16,726 bases of DNA from Ilyonectria destructans (lineage: Eukaryota > Ascomycota > Sordariomycetes > Hypocreales > Nectriaceae): assembly GCA_020740775.1 (NCBI GenBank), contig JAHEWK010000068.1:1-16726 (forward strand), in the 5' to 3' direction. A program made the position numbers and the translations under genes. Below, piece after piece: positions 1 to 9,247 of this stretch. The notes under the pieces were generated by a model that worked only from the letters and a program-made list of their open reading frames with translations, had not been told where the DNA came from and searched no databases. The number at the start of each line of letters is the position of its first letter. Position 1 is the stretch's first letter.

Positions 1-1317
1 GCCAGCATCTCATCATAGTTGGGGGCTCGGTCGGTGTCGTCCTTTCGGTGTCGAATAACAGAGGCCCATCCAGACTCGATCAGAAGGAGACCAATGTTCT
101 TGCCCTTCTCAGTAACGGTAGCAACCTCCCTGGCCTCGAAGCCTTCGGTGGGAGGCTTGGTTCCATCGACGCTGATCCGAACTTGCTTGCCAATCAACTG
201 CTTTCGGACGAACTCCTTGGCCTCGTCTCGGAAGGGGCTTTCGGAAGGCTCGCCAGCACGGGGTCCTCGGACACTGCTGAAGCTGATTCGCTTGTCCGCG
301 GCTCCAGCCTTGGTCTTGACGAGGATAGTGTCAGCGCCAAGAATCTTAGACACAACCATATCCTGGTTACCACCATCGGCCTTAGCGACGTGGTTCTTGT
401 GGAGTCGCAAGCTTCTTGGACTGAGCCTGCTTCTCAGGCAGCGCGTAGGGCGGCCATCTTGTCGCCTAGCATGGTGGAGTGGAAGTCGTTGCATCGCGCC
501 AAGCCATCCTGCAACAAGAACTCGGCAATATTTCCGCGGGGGTGAAGGACAGTTGCGACAAGCTGGCCCTGGGGGCTGGCGCCGACAATCTCAACCTTGA
601 CCTTGCGCTGGAGCAGTCTCGTCTCAACGAATGCCCGAGCCTCGTTTCCATACTCCTCTGCGGGTTGGGTGGCGCCAGAGGAAGGCAGTGTCCTCTCAGT
701 GGAGGGTGTTCGGATACCAGCAAGCAGAGTCCATGGGCTGAACGTGCTTCTTGTCTGAGAGCAAGAGTCGCACCAGGAGTCGGTCACCGCTCAGGATTCG
801 CTCAACGATACCGTCAACAGTCTTTCCCTTCCACTCCTTCATGAAATTGGGGCCACCCAGGTCATTCTGCACCTCGATGATTCCGCCGACACCGACCCAG
901 AGACCCTTGTCGTCGGCCTTGGCCGCGGCCTCGAGCTGACGGAGGTTCTCGAGCCTCGCGAGGATATCCTCAGACTCCTCCTTCCGGCCAGCATCCTCAC
1001 GGACCTTGAGCCAGCCAGCCTTGACGAGCTCGTCGGGCAGGTCAGTTCCATCTTTGAGCTTGGCGCTGCCAAACTCTCGTCCGGAGGTGGGGATGGTGTA
1101 GAGAACAGTGCATTGAACAGGCTTGCCGACGACCAGGTTGCGCAGGTACTCGCGAGACTGGAAGGCGAAGGGCTCGTCGCCCTCGCGCTTCAGGTGAGGC
1201 GCAGTGACATAGGCAAGGGAGAAGGTTCGCTCGGCAGTCGGGTTGTTGGGGCTGGTCAATATCAGAGTGTCACCACTAAGAACACTCTTGACATTGCCGA
1301 CGAAGGTTTTTAGACAT
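1..1317 (-). CDS. Tudor staphylococcal nuclease (SND1/Tudor-SN-like), 3' part outside the window
   Basis: This is the N-terminal part (about 437 residues) of a Tudor-SN protein, a multi-domain RNA-binding and ribonuclease-like factor linked to RNA processing and stress granules in other eukaryotes. After a start at 1317 (MSK) come SN-like domain 1 (about residues 4-145, with GNVKSVLSGDTLIL and GREFG), domain 2 (about 165-310, with DGIVERILSGDRLLVRL, LLAGIRTPS and GNEARAFVE) and most of domain 3 (from about 320, with ILGADTILV, SSVRGPR and FRDEAKEF). The protein is still open at base 1, so the later SN domains and the Tudor domain lie to the left. Four one-base insertions break the frame: the T run at 1307-1311 just after the start, CC at 731-732, A at 436, and AA at 409-410. 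Conserved sequence resumes after each, so they look like sequence errors. The start is chosen because it follows the leader intron acceptor directly and gives the usual fungal N-terminus once the T run is shortened by one. Confidence 0.9.
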
Positions 1318-1351
1318 GATGGAGGCGACACAGGAACGATACGGGAGAGAT

Positions 1352-1704
1352 CTAGTAAAGGGACCAATGTTAGTACAATCATGCCAATGGTGGTGGAGGT
1401 TGGTAAGTCATGAGGCGGAGGGGCGGTGGGTAGTGAACATGGCGCAATTGCTTGGACCAGCACCAATTGCTCGAGAACAAAGCCATTGTGCCTGACAAAG
1501 CGATTGTACTCGATTCGCAATGCCGTCGCATATCATGGGACTCTTCCCGGGGTTACTGCTGGCTGAACTACAGCCCGCAGCTCCCCATCCATCACCTCAA
1601 GTACTAGTGTCGCCTGACACCGCCAGATGGACTTGGGCGTAGTGTAGAAGCGCAGTGTAGAAGCGCGGAGCATGGGAGAGATGCTTAAAACAGGATCGAC
1701 ATAC
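1352..1704 (-). other. Intron in the 5' leader of the Tudor-SN gene
   Basis: On the minus strand a CAG|GTATGT donor lies at 1704 and a TTTACTAG|ATCTC acceptor ends at 1352. A perfect TACTAAC branch point is at 1369-1375, about 16 nt before the acceptor. The 34-nt exon that follows leads directly into the ATG at 1317. The upstream leader exon (about 1705-2030) is pyrimidine-rich and has no conserved coding potential. The splice signals are seen directly; that the upstream exon is untranslated is inferred. Confidence 0.72.
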
Positions 1705-2040
1705 CTGGGTAAGGGAGGGGCAAAACTGCGATGGTTTGAAGCCTTGTTGAGAACCTTGGGAAAGCTCAAAACAAGGACGATTCAGGAGAAGGAGAGCAAA
1801 TGAAGCAAAGGGGAGAGCTTCGTCCAAGCTTGTGGAGTTGAAGACCAGATCGTGTGCTTTGTGGAAAGGTGTCCCGAAGGTGAATTGGCCGCTAGATGGC
1901 AAAATGTGGGGACGGAGCTTCAGGGACCTTTTGGGCGGGTGGGTGCGCCTAAGCGAGAGGGAGAGCACGCGAACGCGAACGCGGGGCAGCGAGGACAGTG
2001 GGTTGAGGGGCAGGCTACAGAGGGAGTCCACTGGAGCTGT

Positions 2041-2080
2041 AGCTGAGCTGAGCTGAGCCGAGCTGAGCTAAGCTAAGCTG
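2041..2080. repeat. AGCTG pentanucleotide microsatellite
   Basis: Eight consecutive 5-bp units of AGCTG lie here, with one AGCCG and two AGCTA variants, followed by GGAGCTC. The tract sits just upstream of the leader of the Tudor-SN gene, between it and the superoxide dismutase gene. Each unit contains the palindrome AGCT, so both strands look alike. Confidence 0.85.
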
Positions 2081-2503
2081 GAGCTCAGAAGATCTATGTC
2101 ATTGAATCAGGACCAGACAGAATCCATTGGGCTACATCTCATCAATCAACTGGCAAGACAGATCCCATCATTTCGATGAAGCCAGGTGTGTGGCTCATTA
2201 GGGCACTGGACCTTGCTGCCTTGTTGTGAGCAACGAGTGGGATGGACTGATCTCCCGTTACCCCTCCTCCCCCGCGTGGCTACATGATGTCAATGCACAG
2301 ACACGAACGCGACACCACATGGGATCGTCACAGCAAGGGACGGCAGCCCATACAAGAGCCGCCTTCAACATGGGGCCATTTTACTTCGATATTCTTGCTT
2401 GGTTTGTATTCAGCTATTTCGATTGCGAGTTCTCATTTTATACCCGCATTGAGCAGTCCCGAACATTCGCCTTTTGATCGAACAGGCCAACCTAGCTTTC
2501 AAT
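2081..2503. other. Intergenic region between SOD 3' end and Tudor-SN leader
   Basis: No gene is seen. The stretch must hold the 3' end of the superoxide dismutase transcript and the promoter of the Tudor-SN gene, since both are read on the minus strand. Open frames of 80 codons or so on the plus strand here show no recognisable domain and no codon pattern like the neighbouring genes. Confidence 0.5.
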
Positions 2504-3490
2504 CTAGCTGGAAATGCCAATGACACCTGCGAGGATAATTAGTACCAGCATGAATGCCATAAAGAGACGGTAGATACATACCGCAAGCGGGCCTCAAGCC
2601 AGCGTTGCCGGTGGTGAGAGACAGCTCGTGGCCACCCTTGCCGAGGTCGTCAGTGCCACCGTGGACAACAACGGTTCGCTAGTAATAAGTGGTCAGCCCA
2701 AGAAGCTCTCAGAGAGTAGGAATATGTCCTTACGCCAACGACAGAGTGGGGGCCAATCAGCTTGACAAGGCTGTCAGTGATGGAGCCCTTGGCAATGCCC
2801 TCGCCATCGGTCTTGATGTTGCCGAGGTCACCGACGTGGCGGGTCTCATCGGTGGGAGCACCGTGGGTCTTGCTGAAGGGGTTGACTATAAAGATTCGTT
2901 GGTCAGTCGATGGGTTCGAGGTTTGACAAGCACTCTCTTCCGGAAGGCGTTCCGAGGCATGCAGGGTAGACTCACAGTGAGGGCCGGCAGAAGTGCAGCC
3001 GTTGGTGTTGTCACCGAAGGTGTGGACGTGGAAGCCGCGCTCGGCGTTGGCGTCGTTGCCGGTGATGTTGTAGGTGATGGTAGTGGGACCGGACTCGGAC
3101 TCCTGCTCGAAGACAACGGTTCCGGAGACCTTGGCGTCACCACGGAGGACAGCAACTGCAGCCAGGCGGGTTAGCCAATGTTCTGTACTGCAAGATGGCG
3201 AGACGGCGAGCCGCATTTCCTCCACAGAGCTGAACCCTGCTCTGTAACAGCCATCAAGGGACTCGTTCCGAGATGTCATGGCCCTCTCAGGCGTAGGGCT
3301 GAGGCCATCAAGGTCTGGCGCGATGCGGTCCGTCCATCCCGTTGGACGAGAAGAAACCCGCTCAAACCAGCTCGAACCCCCTCCTCCCGAGCCCGAGCCG
3401 CATGTGCCATGGGTGTATAAAGAAGGCGACGAGCCCTCGACTAGTCCGGGGGAAAACGGGGACGTGGGGATGCGTACCTGCTTTGACCAT
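2504..3490 (-). CDS. sod1: Cu/Zn superoxide dismutase, cytosolic type
   Basis: Converts superoxide to hydrogen peroxide and oxygen in the cytosol. Five exons on the minus strand: 3490-3478, 3155-2976, 2885-2734, 2678-2582 and 2526-2504. They total 465 nt, or 154 residues, exactly the family's length. The introns are 322, 90, 55 and 55 nt, all GT-AG. Copper and zinc ligands are visible: FHVHTFG (His47, His49), GPHF (His64), KTHG (His72), RHVGD (His81, Asp84) and VVVHGG (His121). The disulfide cysteines are in NGCTSAG (Cys58) and PACGVIG, and the substrate-guiding arginine is in GLRPACG. There is no signal peptide, so it is intracellular. Exon 1 encodes only MVKA plus one base, and the last exon only GVIGISS with the stop. 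Unlike most genes in the window, no frame break is present. The long first intron may hold regulatory sequence, which is inference. Confidence 0.96.
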
Positions 3491-4594
3491 TTTGGCTGAT
3501 TTTGGGGTTGTACGGTTTGGTGATGTGAAGCTGTCGGAATTGGGAGATGCAAGTGGAGAGGGGAGGAACGGCAGAGTTTTGAAGAGCGAGGGAGAGAGAA
3601 GAAACCCGAAGCGGAGGTCCCCAGTCCTCGCGCTCGGAGGTCCTCCAGTCCCGAGGCGAGGAGGGAGCTTCTCCTGTCTCGCTGTTCGCGCTTTCCGGCT
3701 TTGCCAAACTGCCCCTCCTTGCTGCTCCTCCGTCCTTCCCTCACTCGCTCGCAGCTGCCCCTCTGTCAACCAGTCTCATTGGGCTTCCCCTCCCGTTGCG
3801 AGCCTTGGTTGGTCCCCCTTGGCACAAAGGCAAGTCCCGCGAGGTTACCAGGCCGTTGAGCGCCCGTATCCCACCCTTCCGATATCTCGATGGCCGTCTA
3901 CAGCTCTCGGGAGGAACCCAGCTAGCGGGGTTACAAGCAATCTGGACCCGCTTCGACCACTTCCGTCATTCTGACCAAAAGTGGGTGCTGACAAATGGAT
4001 TGCATCATCGCCGCTTTTGCTTGGCTCAGACGCCAGGTCCGAGCCGATCTTCGGAGTCGTCCTTTATCTGAGCGTCTCCGCGGTGATGAACTCGGAGCAT
4101 CCTCCAATGAGACGGAATCTCGAGATACCCATTACTGGTGCCTTACTACCTACGCTTAAAATGGCGCTGAATGTTAAGCCATTCTCTCTCGCTATTCCCT
4201 TCCGTCTACTCCGAGTAATTGACTACCTTAGCTCGTAGCTCGTAAACTACCCCGCGCGGGTGCGAATTCTCACATCTCGATGCCAAATCGCACAAAGCTC
4301 CATGGCGGGGGCGGGGTCAACTGCCGATGCCCATGTTACAACACTGCAACAGTGTAATACCAGGCCGCGTTGCCATGATGTGATTTTAGATTCATCGATA
4401 AACTCCATTGATGCTCTTAGCTCACTACTCTCGCTGGGATGATACTTGTAGTAGTTAAGTATAATTGGAGTCTAGTTAATGCGTTGTTGGTACGCTCTTC
4501 CTAGACGTCAAGCTTACCATCTCATGTGCCAAAAAGACGAGAATCATAGAATCCCGCGTTTCCTTCGCGAAATTTGAGCTCGGAGGAGCATATC
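3491..4594. other. 1.1-kb intergenic region, upstream of superoxide dismutase
   Basis: No gene is recognised on either strand. The left part must contain the leader and promoter of the superoxide dismutase gene, and the right end lies just past the stop of the P450; both are read on the minus strand. Open frames on the plus strand (3796-4071 and 3981-4238) lack domains or conserved motifs. A small direct repeat (tagctcg twice) occurs near 4228-4242, and the 4380-4500 part is more AT-rich than the coding regions. Confidence 0.5.
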
Positions 4595-6205
4595 TCAGTG
4601 ATGCACAAGATCGGCCACTCGTATGACATGTGCATCCTCATCCATCATAATGGGGGTATTGAGAATAACGTCTACACCCTCCTCATCCCTTGGCCCAATC
4701 CGACAAGCAAATCTCGTAGGATGACTCGTCAACCCATTCGTCAATTCCACCACAGGCGTTACCCTCCCTTCCCTCTGTATCCAATGCCTTCTGGATCTTC
4801 AATGTGCTCAGCATCCCCACAACCACGATCCACACGCTCGCCTCAGCCAGATGCTGGCCAACGCATACCCTCCGTCCGAATCCAAACTGCCCGTTGGGAA
4901 ATGGTTCCCCCCGTCCGCCTTCCTCCACGGGAATGTAACGGTCAGGATCGAAGGTGTCAGGGTTTTTGATATGTCCGCTCGTCGTGTGTCATAGCCCGGG
5001 CGTTGGCGTAGACGAATGATCCCGCGGGAATCAAGTAGCCCTCGTATATATCGTCTTGCAACGAGCGATGTGGGACTCCAATTGGTGACACCGGGCACCA
5101 GCGTAGCGTCTCCTGGACGATGTAGTCAACGTATCGGAGTTGCGGCCGGTCTTCAAAGGTAGGCAGCCTGTCTCGACCCACAACCTCATCCACAGCCTTT
5201 TGACCCTTCTCCTGTACCTCGGGATGGAGAATCATGTTAAGCACAAACACGATCAACGTGCTCCATGTCGTATCCTGGCCTGCCGCATAGACAGCACCAG
5301 CTGCTCCTTTAATATCTTCGACTGATAGCTCCGGCGTTTGGCCATTTCCGAGTTGTGTATTCCGCTGACTTAGCAGGCTGTGAATCAGGGATTGCCCTTT
5401 CTCGTTCGACGATATCACGGCCTCATATGGCTTATCGTGGAGGTTTCGAATGGCCCACCTCCAATCGCTTGCAAAACTTTAATGAGCGGTCATGAAACCA
5501 TCGCGGAAGGGACTTTAGAAATGGGAAGAAAATCTACCGGCGTTCCAGCCGGAGCACACCCCGTGCCCGAGAGCGTAGCTGGCATCGGCAGCTACTTGAA
5601 TGAAAGGGTCAGTATCTGTGTTGATCTTGATGCCGAAGCCAATGCCAAGTACCACGGCCGTAGCAAATCTTCTCATGATCGTCTCCCAATCTTCCGGTTT
5701 CTGGAGGAGTCCCTTCAACATCACAGTCATTTCCCGCTCTTGCAGGGGGCGGTGCTGGACAATGCTAGTCCTCTGGAAGGCTCTCTGCAATATGCTGCGA
5801 TGTTTTCCGAAAATCCGGCCCCCATCGAAGAAACGTGAGCGTTTTGCGCCACCCCCATCACCTCGAAGAGGACAAATCGAGGTCTGTCACAATAGTTGGC
5901 TCCCCGCTTGTCGAGGAGGTCGATCGCCGCATGGACAGAGTTGAGCACGACGACGGGCTGCCCGAGCACGTTGAACGAAATGATATCGGAGGCATATTCT
6001 CGAGACCACTTCATGTATGCATTTTCGGGATTGTCGGTCGGGATGATGCGCAGGTGGCCTAGAATGGGCTCTCCGGGCGGTCCAGGAGGAAGCGGTGAAG
6101 AGCGTGTCGTCGGCGAGATAAGGCGAACTTGATGATAGTAACCAGAACTGCAAAAACGACGAATGCTTGTCCCTGGGGGGTATGTAGGATCTTGATAAGT
6201 GCCAT
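4595..6205 (-). CDS. Cytochrome P450, membrane-anchored E-class monooxygenase
   Basis: Haem-thiolate monooxygenase of about 534 residues with no intron seen. The start at 6205 gives an N-terminal anchor (AFVVFAVLVTIIKFAL) followed by the proline hinge PPGPPGEPILG. Downstream are the C-helix WRKTLTFLRWG, I-helix AAGQDTTWS, ExxR (ETLRW), the DPDRY region, the haem loop FGFGRRVCVGQ with the cysteine ligand, and a C-terminal LTSHPTRFACRIGPRDE segment, ending at the TGA at 4595. The type resembles fungal OrdA-like P450s of aromatic or polyketide metabolism; the substrate is unknown. Frame breaks are extra bases in runs at 5852-5856, 5803-5806, 5559-5562, 5523-5525, 5473-5476, 4963-4967 and about 4762-4764, plus one missing base (or two extra) near 6098-6120. 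All key motifs survive, so sequence error is favoured over decay. It is divergent from the dioxygenase gene. Confidence 0.88.
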
Positions 6206-6613
6206 CTTGATTTAAAGGATGATGGGCGAAGAGATTCCGCGAAGGAGCTCGGTTGTGTGGCCCAGTGTCTATGATGCATCTAGGAGGTTCCGAAATAGAA
6301 TAGCTGTCGGTTTGCCTAAGACAGGTCTCACAAGCACCTCAGAGGAGCTGGGTTATCACCAGATGTGTAGATGAACCCTGCCTATCCGGATCACGGCGTG
6401 AGCATTCTTTTACGGAGGTCATTCATTTCCAACCAAAAGCATCACTCAGATTACACATCAGCATCCGGAAGTAAGGTTGCCAGAGCTACCACGCCAGCAC
6501 ACCACTTCGTCGCCCAACATAAACTCTAAGGCCACATTGGTCCAATACTGCCTTCATCGAGGTCTGAAGTAGTGCATTAGTGGAATGTAATACAGAAGTG
6601 AGTTTCTGGTGCA

Positions 6614-6635
6614 TTGCCGGACGCTAATCCGGCAA
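6614..6635. promoter_or_regulatory. Inverted repeat with CGG/CCG half-sites, candidate Zn2Cys6 operator
   Basis: TTGCCGGA, a 6-nt spacer CGCTAA, then TCCGGCAA form a perfect inverted repeat with 8-bp arms. It can be read as CGG-N8-CCG, the style of site bound by dimeric Gal4-type zinc cluster proteins. It lies 302 bp upstream of the dioxygenase start and about 410 bp upstream of the P450 start. Function is inferred. Confidence 0.5.
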
Positions 6636-6676
6636 CGGCTATCACCCTGCACCGCCCAACCAGCATCCAACTGGCG

Positions 6677-6692
6677 AATTGCCCAATTGCCC
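6677..6692. repeat. Tandem octamer AATTGCCC x2
   Basis: Two perfect adjacent copies of AATTGCCC lie 42 nt to the right of the inverted repeat in the divergent promoter. The copies share the TTGCC core of its arm. This could be a half-site array or chance. Confidence 0.6.
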
Positions 6693-6936
6693 GTCACAAC
6701 ATGGCGGGCGTCATTGTCTTAAATTCTGACCATTCAAGCGATTGGGATGTGGAAACATTCGCGGGGGAGCAACAAGGATAAAGGAATATTAGCTGACGCG
6801 ACTGCTTCCTTGCAGCAGCCAGTCTCATTCTTTGATCTTGGGTAACATCTACTTCACCTACCATGTCATAGAGCTCCAAGTTATTCTGCCGAGGTCACTC
6901 CATTGTTCAACTTCGAGCTCATTCGCATGAGCTAAG

Positions 6937-8455
6937 ATGACGGGTGCCACGGCAAAGTCAGCATTTACGACTGAGCCAACCCCCATTGATCCACATACCT
7001 ACCAGCCGGGCTTCGGTAACAGATTCGCCTCCGAAGCCGTGCCCAATGTTCTACCCCGGGGCATGAATGCGCCGCAAAAAGTCCGGTACGACCTCTATTC
7101 TGAGCAACTCAATGGCTCGTCCTTTATCGCGCCACGGCAGCAGATTCAACATGTGTGGATGTACCGGATACGCCCGTCAGTGGCACATGGCGCGGTGGCT
7201 GCTTCAGACGTGAATTCCCATGTGAGTTTCCATGTTTCCATTTCGCCAGCTGCACGATTAATAAACGAGGACATAGCTCGAGGCCTGCTTCTCAGCAGCT
7301 AACAAAAATGTTGAGTTTGTTGCAGCGCAGGAGGCCTGGGACCCGGTCCCGCTACTATCAGAGCCAGACGAGTCAGTTCCTGAGAGCGGAACCGATTTCG
7401 TGCAGGGCATTAGAACCGTCGCGGGACAAGGAGACCCAACCCTCCGCGAGGGCATCGCCATTCATGTCTACGCAGCGAACGTCTCGATGGCCAAACGTGC
7501 ATTCTGCAACAACGATGGAGACCTTTTAATTTTGCCTCAGCATGGACGGCTGAATATCCAAACTGAGCTAGGGTGGCTCATGGTCCGCACCGGGCGAGCT
7601 CGTTGTTATCCAAGCGGGCTTGCGATTTCGCATACTGCTTCCAGATGGGCCCTGTCCGAGGTTACATTCAAGAAATATTTGGCACCCATTACGACCTTCC
7701 GGATCTTGGCCCGGTTGGCTCCAACGGCATGGCCCTTCCTCGGGATTTTGAGTCGCCGGTTGCCAGCTTCGACATCGACACCGAAAAGTCGACCTGGGAA
7801 ATCATCTACAAGCTAGCCGGAAGCCTCCACCGATGCTCGCAGCACTATACGCCGTTCGATGTTGTCGCCTGGCATGGGAACTTGGTACCTTACAAGTACG
7901 CAATCGAAAATTCGTTAATCTCGCCAATGTAGAGAAGGACCAAGCAGATCCGACCATCTACTGCGTTTTGACAGCCAAGTCTAAAATACCAGGTGTGTCG
8001 CTGACAGACTTCCTTGTCCTTTACGCCAAAATGGATTAACGACGAAAGACACATTCCGGCCCCCTTACTATCATCGAAACATGAGTACAGAAATCATGGG
8101 CCTGATCTACGGAAAGTATAACGGCAGCAGCCACGTTCTAGAGCCGGGAGGCCTCAGTTACGAGGCAAGCTACATGCCCCATGGCGAAACTTACGAGACC
8201 TGGAAGGACGCGACAAGCCGCGAGTTGAAGCCGGAGCGCGTGTGTGAGGATACAATTGCGTTCCTGTTCCACATTAGCGTACCGATGTTTATCACGAAAT
8301 GGGGCGTTCCGGGGAGAGGGGGCAAGTCGTTGCATCCCAGCTCACCAACGCAGTGGGACAATGCCAAAGCGCCTTTCCTCGATCACCTCGACGAAGTGAA
8401 CTTGGATTTGGAAGCAGCGGGACTGCCGTTATTGGGAGATGCAAGCCTAAGTTAG
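6937..8455 (+). CDS. Homogentisate 1,2-dioxygenase-type ring-cleavage enzyme
   Basis: Family enzyme that opens the aromatic ring of homogentisate to maleylacetoacetate in tyrosine and phenylalanine breakdown, using non-haem iron. Exon 1 is 6937-7221 (95 codons, with YQPGFGNRF near the start); a 110-nt intron 7222-7331 (GTGAGT, GCTAACA, CAG) leads to exon 2, 7332-8455. The total is about 468 residues after frame correction, near the human enzyme's 445. Key residues: DVVAWHGN (catalytic histidine), PYYHRNMSTEIMG (iron His and Glu) and the MPHGE histidine. Other family blocks are NDGDLLILPQ, DLGPVGSNGMALPRDF and VLTAKS. Frame breaks are missing bases near 7376-7382 and at the A run 7907-7910, and extra bases at 7592-7594, 7647-7652, 8018-8019 and 8060-8064. 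It lacks the usual fungal neighbours (fumarylacetoacetase, maleylacetoacetate isomerase), so it may be a paralogue acting on a related substrate. Confidence 0.9.
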
Positions 8456-9247
8456 AGAGGTGAGACACTACTAACATGAAATGTCCGCTTTCGGTGACCG
8501 GTGAGCTCGGTGCACAGATCCGGCGGTGTAACGTTAAGCCATTGGAATTGCAAACGCGGGGGGTTTGATTGGCAGAGGGAGATGAGCAAATCGACAAGTT
8601 AGACGGCTGCGAGGCGTTTGGTGATATGTATTACCAGGAGTTGATGTCAACACTCGGGTCGTTTGTTACTGAGCGAGGCGGTGAGTTTGGAAGGTTCAGG
8701 AAATTTGGTTGAATCATGCAGACGGCAAGTAATTGTTGGAGTAATTAGGCAGGTCAGTAATACGGCAAATCAGCCATCCTATCTATAATTGGCATTTTTG
8801 CTTATATCGCCCAGGCTCCCTTGCCGACTAAAATTGGGCTTTGACCGTTCGCATGCAAAGGCAACAAGCGCGAACTCAATCAACGGCTGGAACTTCCCGC
8901 CACTAGGAGATACGACTATAGGAGATTGCCGGGGTGTCGCCGATCGCTGCGTCGCGGCGTGTGCCGGATCGGGCTTCCGCAATATCGCACACTGAAGTTC
9001 GCGCGGGCGTGAGCGGGCGCCGGGCGCTGGGCGCTGGCCTTGTTCAAGGATAGATGGAGATGCCTTATTAGCCAGAAAAACAAGCCGGCCAGTCTGGGAG
9101 TCAATCTCCCCAACCCAACCCTCCCTTTTTGCCTGCCCCTTTCTCATCCCCGCCGCCCCTCAGGCAAGGCAGATTGCCAGATCCAACCCTTGGGCGTCTC
9201 GTGTGTGTCTTGCTCCGTACTGCGTACAACGACCCGGCAACGAGAAA
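8456..9247. other. Intergenic region, promoter of the Zn2Cys6 regulator
   Basis: No gene is seen between the dioxygenase stop and the regulator start. The left half is AT-richer and must contain the dioxygenase terminator; the right half becomes GC-rich and holds a tandem 7-mer at 9015-9035 and CCGG-type sites near 8930-8990 (TTGCCGGG, GTGCCGGATC). Open frames here are short and without domains. Confidence 0.5.
9015..9035. repeat. GGGCGCY 7-mer in three tandem copies
   Basis: GGGCGCC, GGGCGCT and GGGCGCT follow each other directly, about 212 bp upstream of the regulator's start codon. It may be a GC-box-like element or simply slippage in GC-rich DNA. Confidence 0.55.

Larger units (their letters stand above)
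6206..6936. promoter_or_regulatory. Divergent promoter region between P450 and homogentisate dioxygenase
   Basis: These 731 bp separate the start codons of two divergent genes, so the region must carry both promoters. Seen in it are a TTTAAA at 6211-6218 close to the P450 start, the palindrome ATCCGGAT at 6384-6391, a further CCGG at 6465-6468, a long perfect inverted repeat at 6614-6635 and a tandem octamer at 6677-6692. CGG half-sites suit a Zn2Cys6 regulator such as the one encoded at 9248-11462. No convincing coding sequence is present. Confidence 0.65.

Noticed and set aside
48..545. Long plus-strand open frame opposite the Tudor-SN gene
   Set aside because: It is a shadow of the conserved minus-strand protein, whose SN-domain motifs run across the same bases. 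Its translation has no recognisable domain.
1..1317. Genuine pseudogene or programmed frameshifting in the Tudor-SN gene
   Set aside because: Four unrelated shift sites, none with a slippery-sequence layout, and intact protein in every resumed frame. The same pattern occurs in unrelated genes across the window, so sequencing error is simpler.
2041..2080. CRISPR-like or phage-derived repeat
   Set aside because: The units are 5 bp and contiguous with no spacers; this is a simple microsatellite in a fungal genome.
3405..3425. TATA-like box (TATAAAG) on the plus strand
   Set aside because: It lies inside the first intron of the minus-strand superoxide dismutase gene, and no plus-strand gene follows.
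3796..4238. Plus-strand open frames in the 1.1-kb gap
   Set aside because: Short, overlapping in different frames, without domains, splice context or a conserved-looking composition.
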